Origin: Diphasiastrum complanatum
Lineage: Eukaryota > Streptophyta > Lycopodiopsida > Lycopodiales > Lycopodiaceae
Direction: 5' to 3'
Assembly (NCBI GenBank): GCA_029204225.1
Contig: CM055102.1
Coordinates: 47,710,870-47,774,869, forward strand
DNA: 64,000 nt
The translations under genes and the position numbers were made by a program. The first letter of the stretch is position 1. Each line of letters starts with the position of its first letter. The notes beneath the pieces are model-generated. The model saw only the letters and a program-made list of their open reading frames with translations. It searched no databases and was not told the origin of the DNA. Positions 22,707 through 33,600 of this stretch are shown piece by piece.

Positions 22707-24095
22707 CCTGTATGCCTTGGCTCTTTCATCATATCAAAGGAAAATACACTTAACAGCTTTTGCATCCAGCTTCTTTTGTTTTTCATCAGGTACATGAGCG
22801 TAAGCATCACAACCAAATACTCGTAAATGAGAAACATTAGGTTTCTTTCCAGTAAAAGATTCATAAGGTGTCTTACCCTCCACAGACTTCGTAGGACACT
22901 GATTCAAGATATGAGTAGCTGTGTTGCATGCTTCTGTCCAAAAAGTATTTGGAAAACCCCTGCTCTTAAGCATTGCCCTAGCCATCTCCACAATGGATCT
23001 GTTTTTCCGTTCTGTAATTCCATTCTGTTGTGGGGAATAGGGTGTAGTGGTTTGTCTCATGATCCCCTGATCCTTGCAAAAGTTTATAAACTTTGTTGAA
23101 AAATACTCACCGCCACCATCTGATCTAAGGGTCTTAATATAACAATCTGTTTGTTTTTTAACTAGAGCCTTGAACTCTCTAAACTTGGCAAAAGTATCAG
23201 ATTTCTTGCTTATGAAATAAATCCAGATATGTCTACTATAGTCATCAATGAATGTGATGAAATAGTAACAACCACTAATGGACCTAGTTTGTATTGGTCC
23301 ACACATATCACTATGAACAAGATCAAGAATGCCATTGGCTCTTCTTGCTCCATGTTTGGGAAATCTCTCTCTATGTTGTTTTTCCAAAATGCAATTCTCA
23401 CAAATTTTTCCTTCAAAAGAGATATCAAGCAATCCAACAACTAGATTACCTCTTTTAAGAATTTGCAAGCTTTGAGCATTGATATGACCAAACCTTTGAT
23501 GCCAAAGATCACTTCGACTATCAACAGTGCTTACCATAGCTTGAGTAAAAGATCTCACATTCAATTTGTAGAGTCAATTCCCATTGACTCTAGCTCCTAT
23601 AGCAATCACTTTGTAGTGATTCTTGATGTCTTTGACAAGATATTTGTCACTGTCAAACTCAACCTTGAGTTGTTGATCAGCCATCGTCCCAACAGATAGT
23701 AGATTGTTAGCTAAGCTAGGTACATATTGCATATTGCTTATCTGTTTTATCTTCCCGCTGGCTAACTTCACTGGTACCACTCCAACTCCTTTAATAGATA
23801 GCAATTTGCCATCAACTTGTCCAACTTCATCACCATTGTCAGCTTCCTTGAGTCGTAAAAACCACTCTTTCCTTGAAGTCATGTGCTTGGATGCACCACT
23901 ATCAATGTACCATGTATCCTTGGCTTCATTACTTGTCGTTAATGTTGTAATGAGCAATTTTGAGCTCTCACCAGTATCATTTTCATATTGATCATCATCG
24001 TATTGATGTTGATCAGTATAATTGTCTTCATAACAATCAAATTGATGTTGATCAGCATAATTTCCTGCTTGCCATTTGTCTTTTCTTTGTTCCAT
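22707..24095 (-). pseudogene. Copia-m protease and integrase
   Basis: On minus: KDTWYIDSGASKHMTSR (protease, intact DSG), NLLSVGTMADQQLKVEFD, then DLWHQRFGHINAQSLQIL and CENCILEKQ (integrase zinc-binding H/H/C/C). The catalytic core has LVHSDMCGPI, RSDGGGEYFS and QQNGITERKNRS (D, D, E all present), then HLRVFGCDAYAHVPDEKQKK. TGA separates VNGN from LYKLNVRSF near 23570, and another stop lies at about 22735. Otherwise open over about 440 codons. Confidence 0.92.
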
Positions 24096-24927
24096 CTCCT
24101 TCTGTTTCTTGAAGCATTCATGCTCCCAGTGGCCTACAATTTCCAGGTTTATTTTGTCTTAAATAGCCACATCCTTGACCTCGGTCTCGATTCCAATTGC
24201 CTCGATTTGGACTATCATTGACTTGCTCATGAAATTGTTGAAATGATCTCCGGCTTGAGTTTCCTCCTCTCGATTGATACCTTCCACGGCCAAATCTTTC
24301 ACCTCGTCCTCTAATTGCAAGAGCTTAATCATAGCTCCTGTTATGATGATTCAAGTTCTCTTGACGTTGCTCTTCTTGCAAAAGCAATCCACCTAGTTCT
24401 TCATAGGTTGGAAGATTTTCTCTTGTAGCTATACTCGTCACAAACATCTGATGTGACTCACTCAGACTATTCAATGTCAATTGCACGATCTCACGATCTT
24501 GTACTCGCTCTCCAACTACTGCTAATTGGTCACAGATCTCTTTGATCTTCAGTATGTGATTGGCAATAGTTGCACCATCATCCATCCGCAATGTATGCAA
24601 CTTCGTCTTCAGAAACAATATTCGAGATGTATTTGTCGTTTCAAACAATGCCTTCAATGTATCCCACATTTTTTTTGGTCCTTCTGAATCTGAAATGTAG
24701 GGAATAATTGCATCTCTAACTAATAAGTTGATGTGTGCTTGCTATTTTTTCCTGTCAAATGTTTGCTGATCTTCTTTAATCATTGGCCTTGTCTCTTCAC
24801 CTGTCACGATCTCTCATAGCTCCTTTTCCATCAAAATGTTTTTCAGTTTGAATTTCCAAACTGCATAGTTGCCGGGTCCTTCCAATTTGCTTGACTCATT
24901 GAGGACACTCTCGCTTAATATTGCCAT
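24096..24927 (-). pseudogene. Copia-m gag
   Basis: The minus-strand ATG at 24927 opens MAILSESVLNESSKLEGPGN, followed by KFKLKNILMEKEL, KMWDTLKALFETTN, LKTKLHTLRMDDGATIANHI and TYEELGGLLLQEEQRQ, a standard copia gag. An Arg/Gly-rich segment and the end of a CCHC knuckle (VGHWEHECFKK) follow after a frame change at about 24135. Two early stops (ELW to EL-TGA, KKW to KK-TAG) fit Trp codons changed by G-to-A. Confidence 0.88.
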
Positions 24928-25864
24928 TACTAAATAGATGAGTCCAGATCAAGTAATTTATCACACCACAAAACTATATATTTCTTTTTGGTTATACACC
25001 TGATATCGGAATGGAGCACGGAAGTACGGCTGCTCAAGATCCTCCTTAACTTGTGCGCGTAGATCCGATATTGGGGCATGCGATACCGGATTGGAGCGCG
25101 GATGTACAACTACTCAAAATTTTCTTTAGCTCGTGCGCTTAGATCCGATATCGGTACGGACAATATCGGACTGGAGCGCGGATGTACGATTGCTCGGGTT
25201 TCTCTTCAGCTAGCACGCTTGGATCCGATATTGGAGAATATAGGAACTTTCAAAGAGAATATTCTAGATTCTCTACTTTGGCGTGGCGGCTACGCTGCCT
25301 CCTCTTTGCTTAGATTTCGAAACGAGTGATTGTTCAAACAGACAGATATCAATAATGTGAAAAGTATGAAGCTTTCTAACTCTGAATGACAGTACTAAAT
25401 ACTATCTAGTGTGATTTGTGGTACTCCAAACATACAAATGAGAGATTTCATGGCAAACCTCTCACACAAATAGCACTTTCCACAACAACTAGGAAGTATT
25501 GTAAGAATCTCCCCCACTCAACAGATTTTCAATCTGTCTGATGTTTCCCTGTCCTTTTGGATGCCTCCGGGACTGTGCTTTTTACAACAACTAGGAAGTA
25601 TTGTAAAAATCTCCCCACTCAACAGATTTTCAACTTGTTTGATGTTGTCCTGGCTGTTCTGATGCCTCTGGGACTGTGTCTTTATTTTCCTTTGATGATT
25701 CTGAGCTCCAAACCTGCAAAATACACCAAAGAATGATTTCTTTCAGCCGTTTTTATCTCTCCAAGCTTTCACCTCCCGTGAAGGACTTTCTCACATCGTT
25801 GTAGAGCCTGTGACAAGCTGTATCCATTGATCAGGCATGCAGGACTATTGCTACTCTGATAGCA

Positions 25865-26127
25865 TGTCAAGAATTAGATATGCAACATCAAGCATTCACC
25901 ATAAGCAATCACCACAAGAAGGCGGAAGAAAAACACACACTGTCACTCTCTCACACTAACTCATACAGAATGTAAAATGTACAAATAAACCCGGAACCCC
26001 TGATAGAGAGAGAAAACCTATGAGTAGACTAATAGACTAGCCTACGGCTAATGACAGTTGGTCACAGCTGTCAACATTAATGTACCTTGTAAACAGTAAC
26101 AATGCAGTTTATCATTGATTTTTAACA
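25865..26127 (-). repeat. Copia-m 5' LTR
   Basis: 263 bp partner of 21582-21844. In element orientation it is followed by TGCTATCAGAGTAG, a variant of the copia primer site (TGGTATCAGAGC). Confidence 0.92.
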
Positions 26128-26364
26128 GACCAAATTGTTTCACCATTGATGTTCCTGGATGCCAATTTACCAAAATATATCTGGATAACCGGTTATGTCG
26201 TTGTAGTATTCATTGTGAATTTTTTATATTCTAGTCCGTTTACCATCATACATATAGTTACCATGCAAAAGATGAGATTATTCTCTCTCTTGGGGAACGA
26301 TCAAACCTTTTATACTACATAATTCATCGATTTTGTGAAAATCTATAAGGACTAGGCCACCACA
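26128..26364 (+). repeat. Gypsy-1 3' LTR (copy C), right part
   Basis: Begins with the second GACCA and continues the LTR to GGCCACCACA at 26364. It contains the tRNA-Asp-like 13-mer (26197-26209). It is followed by ACTGC and the rest of the copia-2 LTR. Confidence 0.88.
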
Positions 26365-26779
26365 ACTGCTATGCTTATTCTTCATTCTGTCTGATCTTTC
26401 TAATTGCTCTTTTTGGTAATAGACGATTAACTTTTAGTCTTGTCTTTCATGAATCATTTGCGACTAATTATTAGTCGAGCATAGTCTAGCTCTTCGCGAA
26501 TCATTCGCGACGGATAATTTGTCTTGCAATTTGCGACAAATTATTCATCTAGCGCTTCATCCATTAAACGTTTGGCTACGTAATCTAGAATGACTGTGAT
26601 TTCTATCACTAAAGTTCTGTTCATTCTGATAGGCATAGTCATGCTTAGGGAGAGAGTCAAATAATTCATTCCGTTGTGCACGAACATTTTCTATTCGAGT
26701 TCGCTTCTCGTTTGTTTCTTGTTCGAGTTCGTTTCTCGTTCGTATTCGTCATTTGTTCTTCCACCTCTCTATCCCAACA
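26365..26779 (+). repeat. Copia-2 3' LTR, right part
   Basis: Homologous to 7095-7512 (CTATGCTTATTCTTCAT...) and ends TATCCCAACA, matching the 5' LTR end. It completes the LTR begun at 11582. Confidence 0.88.
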
Positions 26780-27138
26780 TCTTGGAACCTCCGGTTGAGA
26801 TTGGAGTGGGTGCTCCGGTGGAGATTTAATAGATGCACCGGTCGAGATCGAAGAGGTCACTCCGGTTGAGTTTTGACAGAAGCGCTCCGATTGAGATTTG
26901 ATAGGTTCTTCGGTCGAGATATGATGGGTGCTTCGGTCGAGATATGATGGGTGCTTCGGTCGAGATTTGATGGGTGCTTCGATCAAGATCTGATGGGTGC
27001 CTTAGTCGAGATGTGATGGGTGCTTCGATCAGATCTGATGGGTGCTCCGGTCGAGATCTGACAGGGTCCATCGGTTGAGATTTGATAGGAGTCCTTCGGT
27101 TGAGATTTGACAGGAGTCCTTTGGTTGAGATTTGACAG
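26780..27138. repeat. 23-bp minisatellite, right part
   Basis: About 15 imperfect units of GGGTGCTTCGGTCGAGATAT plus three more bases. Central units are the most alike and outer units drift to 24-25 bp. Same unit as 6608-6757. It ends where gypsy-2 pol sequence begins. Confidence 0.92.
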
Positions 27139-27140
27139 GT

Positions 27141-28527
27141 CAGACCAGGAACGTGAAGAGTATATAATACTTCTTCAAAAATATCAAAACATATTTGCTT
27201 GGTCGATGGATAATTTAATAGGAATACTAGTTAAATGGGGAGAACATAGAATAGATCGTATTCAGGGAACAATATATGTTAGATAGAGACAATATAGATT
27301 GAATCCAAAGTATTCCTTGCTAGTTAAAGACTAACTAGATAGATGTCTTAGAGCGGGTTTTATATATCATGTTCTAAGTAGTGAGTGGGTGTCACCAATA
27401 GTTATAGTACCTAAGAAGAAGATGGGCAAGATTAGAGTTTGCCAAGATTTTAGAAAACTAAATGCTGCTACAGCAAAGGCTTATCATCCTCTACCTTATG
27501 CATATACTATTCTTGACCAGGTAGCTGGTCATGAACATTATAGTTTTTTAGACGGATTCTCAAGTTATAATCAAGTTTTTATTAAGGAGGAAGATAGATC
27601 CAAGACCACTTTTACCACTAATTGGGAGACGTACGTGTATACGCGAATGCCCTTTGGTCTTTGTAATGTGCCACATTCCAATGTATGATGATGAACATTT
27701 TTGAAAAAAAATTACAAAAGTTTTTAGAAGTTTTGACGGACGATTTTTGTGTCTATTCATCAACTAAAGACCACTTAGACGCATTAGAGAAGACATTGAG
27801 AAGATGTCAAGAGACATCTCTTAAATTGCATCCGGCCAAGTGTTATTTCGGGATGAGGGAAGGTATCCTGTTAGGACATAAAATTTCAAAGGACCGCATT
27901 CAAGCCAACATAAAAAAAGTAAAAATAATTTTAGAGCTATTAGAACCAACTAATCTACGAGAGCTTAGAGGATTTCTAAGACACGTAGAATATTATCGTA
28001 GGATAATTAAGGAGTGTGCCATAGTAGTAACTCCTTTAACAAGTTTATTATAAAAGTCTGTTGAGTATCATTGGTCACAAGACCATCAGCAAGCTTTTGA
28101 TAAGTTAAAACAATCATTAGCAGAAGCAACTGGAGTTAGACCTCCAAATTGGGCTAAAAAGCCATGTATATCTAGATATATCATCATTTGCAATAGGTGT
28201 AGTGCTTAGTCGGAAAGATGACCAAAATATAGATTACCCATTTATTATGTGGGTAGACAACTTGCAGCATTAGAAAAGAACTATTTTGCTATAGAGCGTG
28301 AAGCCCTAGGAATGATTTATTTAGTAAAAAAATTTATTCATTATCTTTTAGGATACCCTTTCATTTTTCATGTAGATCACTATGCATTGAAACATTTAGT
28401 GAATGACCCGGGTAGGGTAGCTAGATGGGTATTGTTATTAGATGAGTTTAATTATGAAGTAGAATTAAGAAGAGGCAAGGATCATCAAAATGCTAATTAT
28501 ATATCCCGCCTCCAAATGAAAAATTAG
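27141..28527 (+). pseudogene. Gypsy-2 reverse transcriptase and RNase H
   Basis: Starts inside the linker before RT (DQEREEYI...LLQKYQNIFA equivalent), then RQYRLNPKYSLL with TAG at 27284-27286, PIVIVPKKKMGKIRVCQDFR, NAATAKAYHPLPY, HYSFLDGFSSYNQ (catalytic Asp), YTRMPFGLCNVP, VLTDDFCVYSS (catalytic Asp pair, normally F/YVDD), KLHPAKCYFGM and LRELRGFLRHVEYYRR. RNase H has GRQLAALEKNYFAIEREALG, HVDHYALKHL and RRGKDHQNANYISR, ending at 28527. Frames change near 27690 and 28050-28250. This is the most complete gypsy RT in the window. Confidence 0.88.
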
Positions 28528-29814
28528 TTTGATCCCATTTCTGATGAATTTCTGGACGAACATATAATGCGTATTCAATCAGAAACATCATTTATATGGA
28601 CATTATTAATTTTTTACAGGACCAGATTTATCCTGAACATTTTAATAAACAACAAAAAACTACTTTTTCTTTCAAAAGTAGGACCTTATACGATTATAAA
28701 TAAAATACTGTATAAATTAGGAGCCGACGATAGTTTTCGCCGATGTTTAGAACTAACCGAGACGACCATTGTAATAACTGCATTACATGAGAAAGATTCG
28801 GGGGGTCACTATGCTCTTAAAAATACTGCAAGAAAGATCCTTAATGCTAAATATTGGTGGCCTACCGTCTATAGAGATGTTAACTTATTCATTCAAAAAT
28901 GAGATGCATGTAAGAGGATGGGGAAACCCAGCTTTGTGATGCATTGGCCGCTTACTCCAATTATTCCCTTAGCACCTTTTGAGAAGTGGGGAATAGATTT
29001 TGTAGGGCCTATCAAACCGATCACTCGTAAAACTTGTTGATGTTACATTCTTGTTGCTACGGAGTATGCTACCAAGATGGCAGAGGCCAAAGCCACAGTT
29101 AAAGATGATGCTAAGACTGTAGCAAAGTTTCTATTCCAAAATATTATCACACATTATGGATGTCTCTTATAACTCGTTAGTGATAGGGGAACCAATTTCC
29201 TTAATCAAACCATCGAGGCTATGTTGTCATACTTCTCCGTTACACATCGCCAAACCACTCCATATAATATAAAAGCGAATGGGCTTACGGAGCGGGCAAA
29301 TAGAATTTTGTGTAAAATTCTGAATAAAGTAACGGAAACACATTCTTCTGATTGGGATCAGAAGTTATCATCTATCTTATGGGCATACTAAACTACCGAA
29401 AAGATCACATACTATCTTTTGTATGGAATGCATCCCATATTACCAATAGAATTCGAAGTTCTGACATTTCGCATTAATAATAAAGAGCGAATGGATGAAC
29501 ATGATAGTCTCTTGGAGTGGATGATAGCTTTGACGCAACTGGAGGAGGTTCGTCGTCTTTCATCAATCAAGACTGAATGAGTTCAGAATATTTTCAATCA
29601 ATTTATTAAAAAAATAAAAATCAAACGAGGGGACTACGTGCTTTTGTATGATAACAAACACATGTTGTTTCTTGGGAAATTACATACGAGATGGATGGGA
29701 CCTTACAAAGTCATAGAAGTTTTTAACAATGGATCAATTCAGTTAGCCGATCTTGATGGGCATTTACTTGATACTCGAGTAAATGGCTCGAAAGTGAAGC
29801 ACTACTATGACTAA
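28528..29814 (+). pseudogene. Gypsy-2 integrase
   Basis: The His pair in ALHEKDSGGHYALKNTARKI and the Cys of DACKRMGKP form the zinc finger, but the first Cys is a TGA (28901-28903 region). Core: KWGIDFVGPI (first Asp), LVSDRGTNFLNQ (second), NGLTERANRIL (Glu). The C-terminal RGDYVLLYDNKHMLF and RWMGPYKVIEVFNNG lead to YYD and TAA at 29812-29814. Several single-codon stops (for example in LL-TAA-LVSD near 29169 and WAY-TAA near 29388) disable it. Confidence 0.88.
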
Positions 29815-29924
29815 TTTCCGATGAATATGGCTAGAAATTTGAGAGAATTTTTTGATACTATTCACATTTTATCCAGTTTGAAAAATTTGTCACCTTTGGT
29901 CTAATAATTTCCACTGCAGTGATT

Positions 29925-30450
29925 CACGAAATTTGCGACACTTGCACCTTCGCATTTTTCGCCCATATATTGTAACAAAATTTAAAACTGTTCACATTTC
30001 ATCCAAACTTGTTATTTTCACTTTTTGTCAATCCTTCATCTTCGCAAAATGTGCAAAAAAGACGACACCTTTGGTGCATTTTTTGTGAAAATGCCGATAC
30101 CTTCACTTCATCATTGTCACTATATTCCTTGCGAAAAATCCGACACCATTTTGGAATATGCTATGTTAAGTAAATCCACCATTTTGGGAACACAGAAATT
30201 GCGACACTCCAACCTTCGCATTTTTTGGGATATCCTTGACCTTCGAAAAATTTGCGAAAAAAATATAATATTTCGCTAGTATGTTGCATATCATTTTGTT
30301 ACGTTCCTTTGTTTTCATCATGTTTTCATGTTAACAGCATATTGGAAATATGCGAAAAACCCGACACCTTCACATTTTTCGCCAATACATTTTTTGACCA
30401 TCCGTTTTACGAAAAAAAACGACAATCTTCGCTACCAATATCATATACAT
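29925..30450 (+). repeat. GCGAAAA/TTCGCATTTTTCGC spacer, gypsy-2
   Basis: Repeated, imperfect GACACCTTCGCATTTTTCGC-type motifs and their reverse complements occur at about 29936, 30035, 30060, 30195 and 30350. They lie between pol and the accessory ORF. No ORF here is convincing. Confidence 0.65.
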
Positions 30451-30583
30451 TGTTTCATGGATTGTGTATATTATTATTTTTGCAGTTCAATACTCATAGA
30501 TACCGAGTTAAACTTTTGTGAACTGAGCGAAGCATTTGTGTATATTGTTTATTTTTCATTTATTTATTTATTTTTGTTTTTTT

Positions 30584-30585
30584 AG
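30584..30585 (+). promoter_or_regulatory. Probable 3' splice acceptor before the accessory ORF, gypsy-2
   Basis: A T-rich tract ends TTGTTTTTTTAG/GACTAGA, 36 bases before the ATG at 30622, matching gypsy-1. Confidence 0.5.
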
Positions 30586-30621
30586 GACTAGATACTTTAT
30601 TGTTGAGTCTGTACCTTCAAA

Positions 30622-33600
30622 ATGAAGGACATGCTTTCATTAAATATTTGTCTAATCCGCCGATATATCATCAATATACCAAAAACCGCAAACACTTCTA
30701 TTTTCCATCACTCTTGTTTTCTGATTTTGCGAATTTTATGATCAAGTTCTCTTCTGCCATCGCTAGTTTACCATTACTATCGTTATAGCGATTGTGTTTA
30801 AAACGCATCCAAAACCAGTCTTACTAGTTTTGTAGCCATTAGCCATACGAGCATGGATTGAAGGACTCCTTCAATTTGATCCATTAGTAATTCTTACAAA
30901 TGTGTGCCATGAACTAATCTGAAATCTAAGCGAGACAGAGGAGGGACATATTTTCACCATTGTCTGAAATCAAGAGATTATTATTATAGAAGGACTTTAT
31001 TGTCGTGCCTTAGGTTTGTCTATGGACGACAATATGCCTATTACTAAGCCCGACTTCATTACTGGGAGCGGAGCTTTTTGGGAGTAAGCTTATCTGGAGA
31101 AAAGGAGATATAAGCTTTCTTATATCAGAGACCCCAATTTCAAGAGCTTCGTGCGATTTGATCTTGCTTCCATATTTTTACCGAAGCAAGAGTACACCAT
31201 TTCCAATACAAATATGGGATATCCCTGTTGAGAGCCTTGAACGGAGAACCCATCGCCTTCGGACAGATTGCTTTTAAGCAATTCTGTATATTAGTAAAGT
31301 GTAATCAATTTTCCAAGCTAGGATTGTAGTTTGGTATTCTATGTATGCATGTCGGTGTTCTGTCTGTGCAGGAAGATATCAAAATTGCATTGGTGCTACC
31401 AGAGTTAGCCCCTTCAATTGAAGCTGATTCACAAATGAGAGCATCAAAGGCAACCACAACAGAGATCACATCATCATCAAGCCAACAACAAGGGAGCTCA
31501 GTGAGGATGTCTTATCTATCATTGCATTATAAGCCACTTTCTAGTGCAGAAAGGAGCCGAGAAACTGAAGAAGAAGAAGAAACAGAGATTGTTGCTGAGC
31601 AAGGACAGATTCAAGAAGATATCCAGCAAGAGCTAGCAAAAGAAGATGAACAATTTTTTATATTCAACAGAAAAGTGAAAGTGATGCCGAGGCACCAATC
31701 CTCGATGAAGAATTGTATTTGAAGACCTTTGGTACATTGTTGTCAGACACACAAGCAACCATTCAACATTTTGTCAGCCTAGAGAAAGTCTCGAGGAAGC
31801 TCGAAGCAAAATATGATTCCATTCAAACAAACCTAACCCAGAGGAATGAAGAGTTGGAAGAGGTCAAAGCCGAGCTAAAGTTAAAAAGCAAAGAGCTTGA
31901 AGCAACTCAAGTGGAGCTAATCAAGAAAAATACATCCCTGGAAGAAGCAAAAGGTAGACAGGATGCTACGCTGGATGCACTTGAAGCAATTCAGGAGCAG
32001 TCTAATGCCTTTGAAAATGAAAATATATTGCTCAAGCAGCAGATCCAGACCCTATAGGCTTTTTTGCAAGAGGAAAGACATGCACGAGCCACTTTGCGGA
32101 GTAGTAACAAGGAGCTGAGCGACAAACTCAGCGACGCAATTGTCGACAAGGAGAGTGCTGAAACAAGTCAAAGGTAGCTCCAAGACTCTGTTGTCCAGCT
32201 GCAGAATTCTGCAGACATGATGAGGAAAGGCAACCAGATTTATAAGAAACAGGCCGAAGAGGACGAATAAGCATCGAAGTAACATTGGGAGCCTGTGTAT
32301 ATCATGGGAGATACAGGATCGACCCAACAGCTTGGAAGGATGTACAAGAAAGAATTATCCAGATCTTCCAGCTACGATATTTGCAACCCCAAATGGCTGC
32401 ATATGAGAAATTAAAAGAAGAACTGAAAGAGGCTAAGTTTCAATCAAGCCAAATCCAAAATTTTAAAGACAAAGAACCTGTCCAGCGCCAAGACCAGTCT
32501 ACACAGATGGATGAGCCAACCAAAGATACATCAGAGAAGGCCATCCAAATGGATATTGTTTTTAAGAAAATCTAGAAAGATCAAGAGATCCAGACTGATC
32601 TTGAGGATGTTGTGAAGCCAAAATCAACGTGACAAAGCTGTTGCAGACCAACCAACAACTATAGCAATCATTTCGCAGCAAGCTGAAGCATCACAAAGTG
32701 GAGCTGTTGAGAGGAAAAACAAGGTAGTGTATTCACTGCTAAGGATAGAATTTCAGACATTCCAACATGAACTAACCATTTTTCTTCCACCTTTCTATAG
32801 TTTAAAACTCCAGTGGAGAATGGATTACCTTCTTTTACCAAAACTTTTTAGTTATACTAAAGAACAATGGGAAAGCCCTTGGACTTTCTCTAACCTAAAC
32901 ACTTTTTGGGCCAAGCTAACAGTGCACCAATTTTTTTTTTTTACTTTTTCCATTGTTCAGAATAAGTTCAATGTGCAAACTAACTATATCCATGTTGTTA
33001 CAAGATCTTTGTATATATATATTCTAGAGTATCTAAAAACATTTGAAAATAATATTTTTCCTGCTCTGGATGAGTATCAAAATAAGCTAGACTCAATCAA
33101 CATTTTTGATATTAAAGAAGTTGTCCCTAGCCCTAATCCAATTCCTTCTAGATTCGCCAGTCGAATATTATTCCCTGATCTGTGGAAAATTTACACGGAT
33201 TGGAAAGCTAACTATTCTCATTATTTGGAGGAAGTTATAGCAAATAATATACTTTGCTCCATTAATCCAATAATCAGACCATACTTACCATACTTTGTTC
33301 CATTAATCCAATAACCAGACCATACCATACTTACAATTATGTAAATATTGGTTCTCTCATTTCCTATGCACTTCTCTCCATTCAACAATTGTACATTAAA
33401 GAGAAATTTCCAGAGTATACATATGCAGCTCTCTCACTAACTGTCCCTTCTGCTGAGATGTCTGAAACCTTGTTTGAGGATAGTTGGTACACTCATCTTG
33501 TAAATAATACATTGATCGACAACCTTTTGGCACCATTGGGCAATCGCGGAATGGGAGGTTATCCAAATCTATCTTTTCAGGAATATCACAATCAGAAGAA

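Larger units (their letters stand above)
21582..26127 (-). mobile_element. Copia-m, minus-strand Ty1/copia element
   Basis: 4546 bp with two 263-bp LTRs, TG...CA ends, a 5-bp target duplication, a PBS, gag, protease, integrase and the first half of RT. It is the youngest insertion in the nest. The two LTRs differ at about 14 positions by my count, mostly transitions. RT stops before its catalytic YVDD, and RNase H is gone, so it is defective. Otherwise the reading frame is much cleaner than in the other elements. Confidence 0.92.
12225..26364 (+). mobile_element. Gypsy-1, Ty3/gypsy element inside the copia-2 LTR
   Basis: Structure: LTR B, tRNA-Asp PBS, gag, pol with two protease-like domains, deleted RT, RNase H, partial integrase, accessory ORF, and LTR C split by copia-m. 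Termini are TGTGG...CCACA. The flanks ACTGT (12220-12224) and ACTGC (26365-26369) are a 5-bp target-site duplication with one C-to-T change, and the empty site survives in the copia-2 5' LTR. LTRs B and C differ mostly by transitions. Deletions in RT/integrase and the 3' end of the accessory ORF make it defective. Confidence 0.85.
6766..26779 (+). mobile_element. Copia-2, interrupted Ty1/copia element
   Basis: 5' LTR remnant 6766-7512, PBS 7513, gag-pol 7670-11574, polypurine tract 11573-11581, 3' LTR 11582-12224 continuing at 26365-26779. The 3' LTR is split by gypsy-1. Minisatellite of one family flanks both sides, so the element probably inserted into that array. The first 320 or so bases of the 5' LTR, and the left target-site copy, are deleted. 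The pol is closed by many stop codons and frameshifts. Confidence 0.8.

Noticed and set aside
26666-27071. Minus-strand ORFs with periodic PSDLDRSTHQIS-like peptide
   Set aside because: They are translations of the 23-bp minisatellite. Three units make 23 codons, which creates the apparent protein periodicity.
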